From assembly GCA_003112755.1 (NCBI GenBank), contig BFBT01000001.1:310001-374000 (forward strand): 64,000 bases of DNA, given 5' to 3'. The DNA comes from Lawsonibacter asaccharolyticus. GTDB lineage: Bacteria; Bacillota; Clostridia; Oscillospirales; Oscillospiraceae. The position numbers were made by a program, and so were the translations under genes. Positions within the stretch are counted from its first letter, which is position 1; the number at the start of each line of letters is the position of its first letter. The notes under the pieces are model-generated. The model saw only the letters and a list, made by a program, of their open reading frames with translations, had not been told where the DNA came from and did not search any database. This document shows, piece after piece, positions 1 to 9,373 of this stretch.

Positions 1-1805
1 CTGTCATAGGAGCCGTTTCCGGTATAGTTGTAATACAGAGTCCCCTCTGAAGAAGCAGGCAGTTCAAACTGGACATAGTCCAAAGCATATCCCGTGATCC
101 GTTTGGCCAGGTCATTGAAATCACTCTCGTCTAGGTTCAGCCGTCCCCCCTGAGCGATGGAATAATTCAGGTCGCCCCGACCGCTGGCCTCAGAGATCCG
201 GATCGTGATCCTCCCCCGGAAGGAGTCGCCGTAGACGTTGTATCCGGTATAGGAGATCACGACCTGACCGCTGCCTCCCTCAGGTACAAAATAGACATCG
301 GACAGACTGGGAGTTCCGGAACGCTTGTACTCCTTGGAGGGGTCTACCTCGCTGCCCGGATTGGCCGGGGAGATATAACGGTAATACAGAGTTCCCTTTC
401 CACTGTCCGGATGAGAGAATTCCACATAGCTCAGATCCCGGCCTGTCCGGTTCCGGCAGACTCGGTTGAAGTCATCCGGGTCAAACTGGACCGCCTTATC
501 GGCGGAGGCAGCATACTCGATCTCCTCTGTCTCCTCCACCTCTACCTCAATGGTCCCCTGAAAGGAGCCCCCATCCCTTGCATAGCCGGTATAGGAGATC
601 ACTGCCGTTCCGCTGAAATCTCCCTTGGGGACAAAAGCCACATCGCCCAGGCCCATCTGGCTGGCTGAGGGATCGGCATAGTAGTTCTCGCTGGTCCCCA
701 CCCCGGCTCCAGTATCCCCTTCAGAATTATAGCGATAGTAGAGCGTGCCCTGCCGGGTATTCACCCACAGGCCGCCCACATAGTCCAGTGAGCTTCCCAG
801 CACGCTTCGGCACTCCCGCTCCAACTCTCTCTGGATCTCGTCAAAGCGCAGCGGGTCCCCCGCTCCTGCAGCTGCCGTGATCACATCAGCGGTGTTGGCC
901 TCTACAGTGACCTGGCAGGAAGCCGTATAAAGGCGGCCGCCCGCCCGGATCTCGGCGGTGACCGTGGCCTCTCCCACGGATACAGGATAGAGATACCCAT
1001 TGTCCACCTTCAAGATCCTCTCATCGCTGCTGGTCCAGGCGGCATCCTCCCGCTCCAGCGCCGCGCCATAGACTTCCGGGATCAGGCGCTGATTTTCATT
1101 TTCCCGCATAATAAGGTTCTCCGGCAGAACGATGCCCCGCACGGCAGCCTCACAGGAATCTGTCAGGCCGCTCTGCGACCGGGCCGTAATTTTTGTGCGC
1201 CCCGGTTCCCGCCCCGCGGTCACCAGTCCAGTGTCCCTGTCCACCTCCGCGGCATCCGGGTCCGAGCTGGACCAAGTCACAGGCTCAGCCTGATCTGCCG
1301 GGGTGATCTCGGCCCGGAGCTGGAGGGTCTCACCCGGCTCCAGCTCCTGATCCCCCTCCGGGGTGATCTGAAGGCCGGCCGGCTGATCCGGAACCACAGT
1401 GATCGCGCAGGTGTCCCTCTCCGCGCCTCCCTGACAGGTCACAGTGGCCACCAGGGTCACCGGGTCTGTCTCCGTGGTCTCGGCGGTGTTGACTGCCTCC
1501 ACCTCCACGGTCCAGCTGTCCCGACCAGAGGCGATCCTGACCCGCTCCGGATCGTTGTTCTCAAGGGACCACTCGATCCGCGCGTCTTCCATCTGGTCCT
1601 GGCTCAGCCCGGCGGCCGAAGCCTCCACATAGGCCCGCTCCCCCACTTTCATGGAGAGGTTGGAGGGTGTGACCGTCACACCGGTCAGCTGTCCGCCGCC
1701 CTCCGGCTCCCCCTCTGCCGCCCAGGCCCCGGGCACCAGAGAGCCCGCCAGCACCAGTGCCAATGCCAGGGCGGCGATCCTGTTCGCGATACTTCTTTTC
1801 ATCAT
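1..1805 (-). CDS. Secreted Ig-like (Big2) surface protein with C-terminal repeats, partial
   Basis: The protein starts at 1805 (ATG ATG, six bases after GGGAGGG ends at the second ATG) and runs off the left edge, leaving about 601 residues visible. A signal peptide ends near AWA-AE. Three bacterial Ig-like (Big2-type) modules follow, with phrases such as VTWSSSD and AAWTSSD. At least three repeats of roughly 105 residues come next, each holding a GTLYY-x-Y motif and most a VISYTGY motif. It is probably displayed on the cell surface. It lies 64 bases downstream of the S-layer-homology gene and is likely co-expressed with it. The function beyond adhesion or wall display is unknown, and no SLH domain is seen in the visible part. 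Confidence 0.8.
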   Translation of the reverse strand, partial: MMKRSIANRIAALALALVLAGSLVPGAWAAEGEPEGGGQLTGVTVTPSNLSMKVGERAYVEASAAGLSQDQMEDARIEWSLENNDPERVRIASGRDSWTVEVEAVNTAETTETDPVTLVATVTCQGGAERDTCAITVVPDQPAGLQITPEGDQELEPGETLQLRAEITPADQAEPVTWSSSDPDAAEVDRDTGLVTAGREPGRTKITARSQSGLTDSCEAAVRGIVLPENLIMRENENQRLIPEVYGAALEREDAAWTSSDERILKVDNGYLYPVSVGEATVTAEIRAGGRLYTASCQVTVEANTADVITAAAGAGDPLRFDEIQRELERECRSVLGSSLDYVGGLWVNTRQGTLYYRYNSEGDTGAGVGTSENYYADPSASQMGLGDVAFVPKGDFSGTAVISYTGYARDGGSFQGTIEVEVEETEEIEYAASADKAVQFDPDDFNRVCRNRTGRDLSYVEFSHPDSGKGTLYYRYISPANPGSEVDPSKEYKRSGTPSLSDVYFVPEGGSGQVVISYTGYNVYGDSFRGRITIRISEASGRGDLNYSIAQGGRLNLDESDFNDLAKRITGYALDYVQFELPASSEGTLYYNYTGNGSYD

Positions 1806-1827
1806 GATCCCTCCCGGATCTTAAGCC

Positions 1828-1855
1828 ATGGGCGGGCAATGCTTTGCCCGCCCAT
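1828..1855. other. Perfect intergenic hairpin between two surface-protein genes
   Basis: A 12-base perfect stem (ATGGGCGGGCAA and its complement) with a four-base loop fills most of the 64-base gap. Read on the minus strand it has no T-run after it, so it is more likely an mRNA-processing, stabilising or partial-attenuation element than a full terminator. Confidence 0.55.
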
Positions 1856-1869
1856 GTGGGCTTTTTCCT

Positions 1870-4800
1870 TTAGTTTCCCGGATAATTGCCCTGTGTCACC
1901 ACAAAGTGATAGGTGGTCCCTCCTGTGATCAGCCCGATCCCCTCTGTCGGCTGCAGCTCCAGCGTATAGCTGTCGTTCTGGCGGCTGTTGGCGGATGCGT
2001 CCGCCAGATGGCCCGTGTTGCAGAAGCTGAACGTGGCCCCCACCGGTGCATCCCAGAAATCCAGCGTAATGGTGTTGGTGGTATTGCCCGATTCCTTGCT
2101 GTACTTCAAATTGCTCTGACTCTGGTTGACCAGATTCAGGAACCCCACTTCCTTCTGTTTGTCCACATCGCGCTGGATGATGGCCCGGAGGGTGTCCGGA
2201 TTGCCGGAATCGTTGATGTGGTAGATGGTCTCGCTGAACTGGAGTGTCACAGTTCCGGAGACCCGTACAGGATCTGCAGCATCGTTTACCTTGGTCACCG
2301 TGGTCGTCACCTTGAGCAGCACAGGGGCGTCTTCGTCTGGGATGCGCACCCCGTCCACCGCCTTGAAGGTCCACTTCCCGCCCAGCGCATTCTGGGCTGT
2401 AGCCAAACAGACATAGGCAGTGGCGCTCTCCGGGTCCATGGCATTGGTAAAGTCATGGGCCTGGGGCTCTTTCTGCGCCATATTGGGGATACTGCCCTTG
2501 TCCAGCGCCTCGCTGCTGGTCTGGCTGGTGATGGCCTGACGCACCTGCTCCTTGGTCTCCTCACTGGCATAGCGGTCAAAATAGGATTCACCTGTCACAC
2601 CGTTGATGGTCTTTTGAATGGCCTCCAGCAGCGTCAGGTCAGTTATCTCTGCTTCAACCTTATCTCGGTACTCTGGGTCCAGATGATTTCCCGCCAGGTT
2701 TTGCCCAAACAGGGGGGGCAGCTTGTTGGAGGCAAACAGGGAATAGTACAGGGTGGCATCCTGGGAGGTGGTGAACTCCACCTCCGGGTTGACCGCCCGC
2801 ATCGTGATGTAGGCCGGAGTCACATCGTCTGTGCTGAACCGGTAGGCATAGACCTCCGAATAGACCTGGGAGGAGCTGCCCTGGATCACAAAATAGGCGA
2901 TGTAGTCCGTTTTGACTTCCAGATCCTGGACGATCTTCTCCACCTCTGTGGCGCCGCCCTGAATGGAGCCGTGCTTGATGCGTGCGTTGGCCTGATTCCC
3001 CGCGTTGATGATAGACAAGGGCGTGGGTGCGGTGATGTTAAATGGGTATTCCATTCCGCCGCTGCCCGGATCGTTCTCCCCATTTTTTGGAAGCGCTTCG
3101 TAGTCTGTTTTATCGGTACTGAAATGATATTTCTTTGAGCCGTCCCGCTTCTCGCCCTCTGTAGTTACCGTCCCGTATGGAGCCACCATATAATAGATGG
3201 TCCCCGGCCGGTCCAGCATCAGGTACATTTTGACGCTGGAATCTCCCGTCTCAAAGTTCGGCCGGTTATCCACAAAGATGGGCGGGGTCTGGTCGCTGAA
3301 CTGCTTGCGCAGCGTAAAGTCGTCCGGCTGTCCAATGTTGGTCACCCCTTCAGCCAGCGCTTCCTCCAGTGCGGAGCTGTCCAGCCGTCCGTTGGCCAGG
3401 CTTCCCAGATCGCTGGTGCTGCCCGCCACCACAGTGACTCCCATCGTTACCCGCTGGCTCCAGGTATCCCGGTCCCCCAGGGTGCCCACCCGGGTAAAGT
3501 GGACGGCATACTCATACTGGTTCTCCTCCAGCAGCTGATTCAACTGCTGGAACTGGGGGTTGTTTCCCTTCTGGAGGATCCGAGTCAGGCTGACGCCCCT
3601 CCGGTCGTCTCCGTCCGGCACTGTCAGCTCGATCTCCTCGCCGATCCGCTCCCATTTCCCCGGCGTTTCAGCAAGATTGGTCCGGCGGTACAGATCAAAG
3701 GCAATGCTGGTGTCTGACCAGATGATCATATCCCAGTCCACGTTGTCCGGCACGCTCTCAGTAGTGGCGGGCGCCAGCAGCCAGCTGATATCTACCAGCT
3801 TGTCATCCCCCATCAGCTGGATCTCCTGCCCCGGGTCATGGTAGTCTGTGATCGTTCCCTCCAGCGTGGACTCATTGGGGTTGCTCAGGTTGACCACTGC
3901 GAAAATGGTCTTGAAGGTATCCAGCTTGGTCTTTCCCATGATATTTTTGGCGTCTGAGGTGTCGGAAATGGTGTTGGCCTCGATCTCAAAGTGGTACTCT
4001 GCACCGCTCTGGAGATTCAGAGCACTCTCCTTCTCGCTGTCCGCAGTCCGGAAGATCACCACCGTTTTTCCCTCTTCCATGGTAACCTCGGCATAACGGT
4101 AGTCGATCACCCAGCCTCCCTGGGTCTTGTCTGCGGCATCCACACCATCGGCCACCAGCTCCGGGCGCCCGCTCCCTGTGTCCACATAGAGCTTGATGCT
4201 GTTTCTCAGCACATTTCCCAGGGCCGTTCTGGCCTGTTCCTTCTCCGTCTCCCCCTTGGCGGCAGTCACCCGGTCGTAATACTCCTTCAGTGTCACATTG
4301 GCTGCCGCGTCCTGGACCTCCTCACTGAACACCAGCCGGATATCTGTGTCCGGATAAGGCGTCCCCGATTCGTCCCCGTTGTAGCGGGTAAACTCCTGGA
4401 CCACGGTGGGGGCGCTGGGGTCCAGGGTATGGATAGTGATCACCTGAACTCTGGCGGAGTAGTTGCCTGCTTTGTCCTGCGCTACATAATACAGGTCATA
4501 GGCCTTCTCTGGGTCGAGCCCGCTGACATTGAAGCTCACATCTTTGTCCTGGCTCATGTTCACCTTGCCGCTTTTCAGGGCGTTCATCCCCGCAGAAACC
4601 TGCATCTTGGCCGTATCACTGGACAGGTCCACCGGGCCGGACTGCCCCGCCAGAGGCTTGGGGTACTCTGTCCCCTGTTCCACCACCACCCAATACAGGG
4701 TTCCCGCCTCATTCAGATTGGCATAGAGGCCCACCGAGGTCCGCTCCACCTTGTTTACTGTGGCGTTGGTGTTGAACTTGGGCGGGGTGCGGTCCACAGT

Positions 4801-6807
4801 CGTGAAGGACAGCTTCTCCACCCGGGAGCTCTGTCCCCCTTCCACATCAGTGAGCCACAGATACAGATCATAGCTCTCCAGTTCCTCCAGTGCCACGTTG
4901 TTCACATCAAAGGAATAGGCGGTGTTTTTGGTCACATCTCTGCTTCCATAGCCAAGATTTCCTGTTACGGCGTTGGCCTTGAAGTCCTGCGCCGTGGGAG
5001 CCTGCGCGCCTTTGGGCAGCAGCGCCCAGTAAAGCCGGCAGCTCTTGGTCGCCATCACAGTCACCTGCGCAGACACATTTGTGACCTTGGACATATAGGG
5101 GTACCCATCGGCAAAGCCTGGCACCGTATTGTCCGGAGTCGTGAAGGAGAGCACCTTCAACGGACTCTGATCCCCTCTGGCATCCACCAGCACCGCGGAA
5201 AGATAGTAGGAGCCGTCGGAGACGAGCTTGCTGATTTTTGCCGTAGACCTCTCTCCCGCCCCGCTCAGGGCGGCAGAGCCATTTGCCACGATCTTCGTGG
5301 TATAGGAGGGCGGATCGATCAGCTCATCCGTCCCCACCGAACCATCTGTCACCGAGGTGACAGCCCAGTACACGGTCCCACGCTTATTGCCGCTGAACTG
5401 CGCTGTGGCAGAGGTTGGGGCCAGGTCAGTGATTTTGGGATACCCTGAGAGCAGACGCGGATCTGCGGAGGACTCTGCCGCTGCCTCACTGTCCATGTTT
5501 TCTCCGTCGATGTTGGCCGTATCCCCCGGCCGGATCACGATCTGATCGGGCAGCATGGACACATTGCTCCCCGGTGCGTTCACCACCAGATCTCCGATGT
5601 CTCCGTCCCCAGTGACTGTGGTCCCCACATCCAGATTGACATGATCTACCTCCGCGCCGGAAGAGATCTCCAGTGTGCTGTCCACTGCCTTCTCATCCAC
5701 TGTAATGGTGTCCACACGTCCGCTAGAGATGCTCAGTGCAGACTCCGGTGTGCGGTTGACCACATTCTTGATGTTGCCTGCCAGCTTCAGCTCCAGGCCG
5801 TTTTCTCCGTTGAGCTCGATCTCCCCGATGCCGTGTCCGGCTGGGGTATTGTCCGCCAAAAAGGCGTCTGTCCGGACGCTGGCCTGCTGGATCAGGCCAT
5901 CTCCCTCCACCCGGAGGGAGACCTGCTGGTTTTTGATGTTGTCCACCACCAGCTTGGGGGCGTCCACATTGCGGAGGATCACGCTGTCCTCGCCCGCTTC
6001 ACTGACGCCGCCGCCGCTGACCACGATCTCCCCCAGCACCTTCACGTTCTCCAGCACCACGTCACCCAGTTCCACCCCCGCAGTGACGTACAGATTTCCC
6101 GCCACAACGGTATCTTTCAGAGTAACACCGGAGGATGTGATCGTCACGTTGCCCCAAACATCTCCCAGTGTAGTAGTACCAGGCCTGCTGACCGGGGTGC
6201 CAACGGCGTTCAGGAGGATCACCGCAGCCTCCCCCCGGGTGATGCTTTTCTGCGGCCGGAAGGTGCCGTCCGGATAACCGCTGATCAGGTTATTCTCCGC
6301 TGCCGCGGAGACCATTCCTCGGCTCCATGTACTGATGCTTCTTCCGTCCGCAAAACTGGTGTTCTCCCCCACTGCCGGTTCCATCATCAGGTTCTTCGCC
6401 AGAATGAAAGCCGCCTCCTCCCGGGTGATGCTCAGGTTCGGGGAAAATGCAGTAGGGGAGGTCCCCGTAATATATCCCTCCGTATAGCCGATGTCTACAT
6501 CTTCCGCATACCATGCGGTGCCCGGAACATCCCGGAAGGGATGTCCCCCCGCAGATCGATAGCCAAATGCCCGGTTGATGATAGTGACAAATTCCGCCCG
6601 GGTGATGGGGTCTCCCGGCCTCAGATCCCCATCTGCATCCCCCTGAAGCAGTCCCAGCTCTTCCATTCTTTTCATATATGGCTCTGTATAGTCCGCATGG
6701 ACCTGTGCCGGGAGCGCCCATATCAAGGTGCAGGCCATGGCACACAGCAGCAGGAAGACAGCCGCCGTCCTCAGATATTCAAAACGAAACTCTTTCCATC
6801 TCTTCAT
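1870..6807 (-). CDS. Large S-layer-homology (SLH) domain surface protein
   Basis: This 1645-residue secreted protein starts with a signal peptide (about residues 1-38, hydrophobic core AAVFLLLCAMACTLIWAL). Three SLH modules follow at about 40-205, each with the usual ITRAE/ITREE/ITRGE and GYPDGTF-like phrases. SLH modules normally bind secondary wall polymers. Residues about 210-420 are a beta-rich stretch with many short V/I repeats. After that come several fibronectin-like modules with repeated LYW or IYY cores, and a Big_5-like module near DIRLVFSEEV. It is probably an S-layer or very large wall-anchored protein. It sits 35 bases after the PilZ gene, as the fourth gene of a minus-strand run that begins at 9200. 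Confidence 0.85.
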   Translation of the reverse strand: MKRWKEFRFEYLRTAAVFLLLCAMACTLIWALPAQVHADYTEPYMKRMEELGLLQGDADGDLRPGDPITRAEFVTIINRAFGYRSAGGHPFRDVPGTAWYAEDVDIGYTEGYITGTSPTAFSPNLSITREEAAFILAKNLMMEPAVGENTSFADGRSISTWSRGMVSAAAENNLISGYPDGTFRPQKSITRGEAAVILLNAVGTPVSRPGTTTLGDVWGNVTITSSGVTLKDTVVAGNLYVTAGVELGDVVLENVKVLGEIVVSGGGVSEAGEDSVILRNVDAPKLVVDNIKNQQVSLRVEGDGLIQQASVRTDAFLADNTPAGHGIGEIELNGENGLELKLAGNIKNVVNRTPESALSISSGRVDTITVDEKAVDSTLEISSGAEVDHVNLDVGTTVTGDGDIGDLVVNAPGSNVSMLPDQIVIRPGDTANIDGENMDSEAAAESSADPRLLSGYPKITDLAPTSATAQFSGNKRGTVYWAVTSVTDGSVGTDELIDPPSYTTKIVANGSAALSGAGERSTAKISKLVSDGSYYLSAVLVDARGDQSPLKVLSFTTPDNTVPGFADGYPYMSKVTNVSAQVTVMATKSCRLYWALLPKGAQAPTAQDFKANAVTGNLGYGSRDVTKNTAYSFDVNNVALEELESYDLYLWLTDVEGGQSSRVEKLSFTTVDRTPPKFNTNATVNKVERTSVGLYANLNEAGTLYWVVVEQGTEYPKPLAGQSGPVDLSSDTAKMQVSAGMNALKSGKVNMSQDKDVSFNVSGLDPEKAYDLYYVAQDKAGNYSARVQVITIHTLDPSAPTVVQEFTRYNGDESGTPYPDTDIRLVFSEEVQDAAANVTLKEYYDRVTAAKGETEKEQARTALGNVLRNSIKLYVDTGSGRPELVADGVDAADKTQGGWVIDYRYAEVTMEEGKTVVIFRTADSEKESALNLQSGAEYHFEIEANTISDTSDAKNIMGKTKLDTFKTIFAVVNLSNPNESTLEGTITDYHDPGQEIQLMGDDKLVDISWLLAPATTESVPDNVDWDMIIWSDTSIAFDLYRRTNLAETPGKWERIGEEIELTVPDGDDRRGVSLTRILQKGNNPQFQQLNQLLEENQYEYAVHFTRVGTLGDRDTWSQRVTMGVTVVAGSTSDLGSLANGRLDSSALEEALAEGVTNIGQPDDFTLRKQFSDQTPPIFVDNRPNFETGDSSVKMYLMLDRPGTIYYMVAPYGTVTTEGEKRDGSKKYHFSTDKTDYEALPKNGENDPGSGGMEYPFNITAPTPLSIINAGNQANARIKHGSIQGGATEVEKIVQDLEVKTDYIAYFVIQGSSSQVYSEVYAYRFSTDDVTPAYITMRAVNPEVEFTTSQDATLYYSLFASNKLPPLFGQNLAGNHLDPEYRDKVEAEITDLTLLEAIQKTINGVTGESYFDRYASEETKEQVRQAITSQTSSEALDKGSIPNMAQKEPQAHDFTNAMDPESATAYVCLATAQNALGGKWTFKAVDGVRIPDEDAPVLLKVTTTVTKVNDAADPVRVSGTVTLQFSETIYHINDSGNPDTLRAIIQRDVDKQKEVGFLNLVNQSQSNLKYSKESGNTTNTITLDFWDAPVGATFSFCNTGHLADASANSRQNDSYTLELQPTEGIGLITGGTTYHFVVTQGNYPGN

Positions 6808-6842
6808 CTCTGTCCACTGCTTCCTTTCTCTTTCAGCTTCAC

Positions 6843-7427
6843 TCAGATCCCGGTCGTCCCGCTCAGCTGCAGACTGAATACTGCCTCCCGGATCATCTTT
6901 TCTTCCTCATGGACCAGTTCCTCAAACGCCGCTGCAAACAGTGGGATCGGTTCCCCTGAGGGACGCTGCCGCAGCACTTTTATGTTCAGCAGCAGGGGCT
7001 GAGCCGTGATCGGCACGGCGATCTGCACGATCTCTCCCTCCGCCAGCGTCCTTGCGCAGAAAAAAGATATCCCCCCGCAGCTCAGGTCATTGCTCAAAAT
7101 AGGCAGTCTGCCCTTCCATTCCCCTGAGACTGGGTACAGGTAGCTCTCAAACCGGACCGGCATCCGCAGGTTGCGCCGCACATCTTCTCCCAGCCTTCGG
7201 ACCGACTCGACTGAGATGATATTTCCATCCCGGCGGATGATCCGTCCCTCCATCGCCGGAACTTTTTCCGATGAGCTCACCAAGCTGACATACTCATGGG
7301 ACAGCACCCGCTTGATATCCCCGCTGTCCACTTGGATCTCCCAGACCGACTTTTCCAGCCCGTCATCAGATGTTCCGTGGGCCACGGGGTTCCCGCGGCT
7401 GTCGATCATCAAATATTGATGTCTCAT
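6843..7427 (-). CDS. PilZ-domain c-di-GMP receptor (YcgR/YpfA-like)
   Basis: The 194-residue protein has an N-terminal YcgR-type barrel (about 1-75) and a C-terminal PilZ domain. Both c-di-GMP binding motifs are visible: RRNLR at 84-88 and DLSCGG at 114-119. Proteins of this kind bind c-di-GMP and slow or brake the flagellar motor. The start overlaps the stop of the FlhB-like gene by four bases (ATGA), so the two are translationally coupled. The position among flagellar export genes supports a motility role; exact partner unknown. Confidence 0.85.
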   Translation of the reverse strand: MRHQYLMIDSRGNPVAHGTSDDGLEKSVWEIQVDSGDIKRVLSHEYVSLVSSSEKVPAMEGRIIRRDGNIISVESVRRLGEDVRRNLRMPVRFESYLYPVSGEWKGRLPILSNDLSCGGISFFCARTLAEGEIVQIAVPITAQPLLLNIKVLRQRPSGEPIPLFAAAFEELVHEEEKMIREAVFSLQLSGTTGI

Positions 7428-7771
7428 GTCTTTTCCCCTCCTGCGGCTGGTCCAGTCTGCTTGTTTCGTTCTCTCCGAAATTTCTCAGGGTCCTTTGGGT
7501 CGAAATTGAGAAAATAGACATAAATCTCCACAATTGCCTGATACAGCTCCTCCGGGATCTCCCGTCCCAGTTCCATCTGGGACAGCACCGTGGCCAGCGA
7601 GTTGTCCTCATAGACCGGCACTCCGCTCTCCACCGCCACTTCCACGATCTTCTCTGCCAAGTGGCCCATACCTGACGCCACTATGACCGGTGCCCCATTT
7701 CCCGGAGAATACTGCAGGGCTACCGCCCGCTCCCCCTCCCCGGGGATCTGGCCTCTGCTAGACCTTGACAT
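7424..7771 (-). CDS. FlhB C-terminal-domain-like protein (YlqH type)
   Basis: This 115-residue protein matches the cytoplasmic C-terminal part of the type III export switch FlhB/EscU (AVALQYSP, PVIVASG, IPEELYQAIVEI). The membrane domain and the autocleaved NPTH loop are missing. Stand-alone versions such as Bacillus YlqH are known beside a larger YlqG/FliK-like protein, as here. Some can stand in for the cleaved FlhB fragment in flagellar export. It overlaps the upstream gene by 14 bases and the PilZ gene by 4. Confidence 0.75.
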   Translation of the reverse strand: MSRSSRGQIPGEGERAVALQYSPGNGAPVIVASGMGHLAEKIVEVAVESGVPVYEDNSLATVLSQMELGREIPEELYQAIVEIYVYFLNFDPKDPEKFRRERNKQTGPAAGGEKT

Positions 7772-9200
7772 TTACACTCCTCTTTCCCTCAAACAGGTCG
7801 GGAAACACCTCCGTCAGAGCCAGCGGTCTTTCCCGTTTCATCACGCGGACGTTCTTTCCAGACAATCCGTGGGAGGCCAGTATCTCCCGAAGGTCCTCTG
7901 CGACCACCCCGCCGCACTCCATCACCGCATCCGGACCATAAATATCCAGTTCGATCTCTTCCTGCCGGGCGGCCAGCGTCATCTCCAGATACCCCAGCGA
8001 CTGGATATCCAGCTTGAAGAGGAACTGAATTTTTTCTTGGCCCGGCTGGCGGCTCCCCTTCTCCCGGTCCTCCGCGTCAGGATCTACCCAAAGCTCAGAA
8101 TACATCGCCCTTCCGTTCCACTCCAGCGGGATGATCATATGGTTGAGCGGCATAAAAACGCTTTCATTCAGCAGGAACGCCCGCACCAGTTCCTGGAAGC
8201 CCTCCCGGACATCAGCCCCATACTTCCCTTGGAGTGCCTGCGCCGCCGTGTGGGCCAGGCGCTGGGCAAATTGGTCCTCCTGAACGGCTCTTGTGAAGCT
8301 GTTCTCCCGCAGGAGGCGCAGCAGGGCCGCATCGTCAAGTTCGTTCAGTCCGGCCAGCATCTCTCCATATCCGCTCAGCTGGCGGAAGGCGGCCAGGACC
8401 CCCTCCTCCCCGCCGTTTTCATAGCGCGCCACATCCAGCATCAGAAGTCCGATCAGAGTCCTCAGCTTCCCAATATCATGGGTCCGCTCCACATAGGAGC
8501 CCAGATATGGAATGATCTCTCCCTGGAGCAGCTTCAGATTTTCCGTCCGGCTGCCTGCCTGAAGTCCGTTTTCCAGCCTTGCTGTTAGCTCCATCAGCTG
8601 GCCGCGCCAGCTTTTGGGCAGATAGTCTGCCATCTGCTTCAGCCGAAGCGTCATATTCTCTGCCAGGTGCTGCTCCGCCGAAAAATCTCCATAGCGCTTT
8701 GCAAAATTAAGAATAGCCTCCCGCATCCCTTCGCTGGGCATGTTCTGATATGCCTGTCGGAGCAGGGAGAACAGCGGTCCGGAAAATCGGTTCCCCGCCT
8801 GCATCTGGTTCAGAAAAAAGCGCTGAAATCCCTCCTGATCCATCCGCAGCATCTCCAGCAGCTGTGCCATCTCCTGGGCGATCCCCTCAGACAGTCCGGG
8901 TGCCGATACCAGTCCACGCATCCAAACCACGGTCTTTGCCAGCACTGCGGCCAGATCCGGCGCGTCCCGCAGCTGCTGCAAAAAGGTCTGCAGATTGGAA
9001 TCATACCGCAGCCTGCCGGCATCCAGATGGTTGCCGGCACCCTGCTGCTCTGTCCGTCCGTCCGCCCGGCTGACCCTGGATAGGTCCGGCACGTTCTGCA
9101 CCCTGGGGTCCTGGACCTGCGGCAAGGCGGAATGACTTCTGTTTTGGCTGGCGCCATCGTAGCCTGGGACCGGATTGGTCGCACCGAGCAGGTCTGCCAT
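7758..9200 (-). CDS. FliK-like / YlqG-like flagellar hook-length family protein
   Basis: The 480-residue protein has a polar, glutamine-rich start, a long helical middle, and a C-terminal region from about 360 that resembles the FliK hook-length-control fold (LDIQSLGYLEMTLAA, then LREILASHGL). It starts at an ATG preceded by AAAGGTGA. FliK-like proteins measure hook or rod length and trip the FlhB export switch, and the next gene is an FlhB-tail protein, which supports that reading. Sequence similarity outside the C-terminus is weak, so it could be a general YlqG homologue rather than true FliK. Confidence 0.6.
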   Translation of the reverse strand: MADLLGATNPVPGYDGASQNRSHSALPQVQDPRVQNVPDLSRVSRADGRTEQQGAGNHLDAGRLRYDSNLQTFLQQLRDAPDLAAVLAKTVVWMRGLVSAPGLSEGIAQEMAQLLEMLRMDQEGFQRFFLNQMQAGNRFSGPLFSLLRQAYQNMPSEGMREAILNFAKRYGDFSAEQHLAENMTLRLKQMADYLPKSWRGQLMELTARLENGLQAGSRTENLKLLQGEIIPYLGSYVERTHDIGKLRTLIGLLMLDVARYENGGEEGVLAAFRQLSGYGEMLAGLNELDDAALLRLLRENSFTRAVQEDQFAQRLAHTAAQALQGKYGADVREGFQELVRAFLLNESVFMPLNHMIIPLEWNGRAMYSELWVDPDAEDREKGSRQPGQEKIQFLFKLDIQSLGYLEMTLAARQEEIELDIYGPDAVMECGGVVAEDLREILASHGLSGKNVRVMKRERPLALTEVFPDLFEGKRSVNVKV

Positions 9201-9306
9201 ACTTCAAATCACCTTTCTATTCTGCATCTGTCTGGACTTTCCCGCTGCATCAGCGGCAGTTCCGCCATTTCCAGCGCCCAAAGTGTGTCTTTTGGAAATT
9301 CAAGCC

Positions 9307-9333
9307 TTATTTTTTCTCTCTCACGGTCGATAA
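9307..9333 (+). promoter_or_regulatory. Sigma-28-type promoter for cheA
   Basis: TTATTTTT at 9307-9314, an 11-base spacer, then GTCGATAA at 9326-9333. This matches the Bacillus sigma-D/sigma-28 pattern (TAAAGTTT, N11, GCCGATAT). The identical -35 octamer and spacer occur before flagellin, hemerythrin and the chemoreceptor. Confidence 0.7.
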
Positions 9334-9373
9334 ACAGAGTGAATGTTAAACTGCAAAGGAAGGATACGGCTTT

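Noticed and set aside
1828..5448. Long plus-strand frames (436 and 485 codons) opposite the SLH gene
   Set aside because: They are antisense to clear SLH and fibronectin-like modules and have no ribosome sites or domains.
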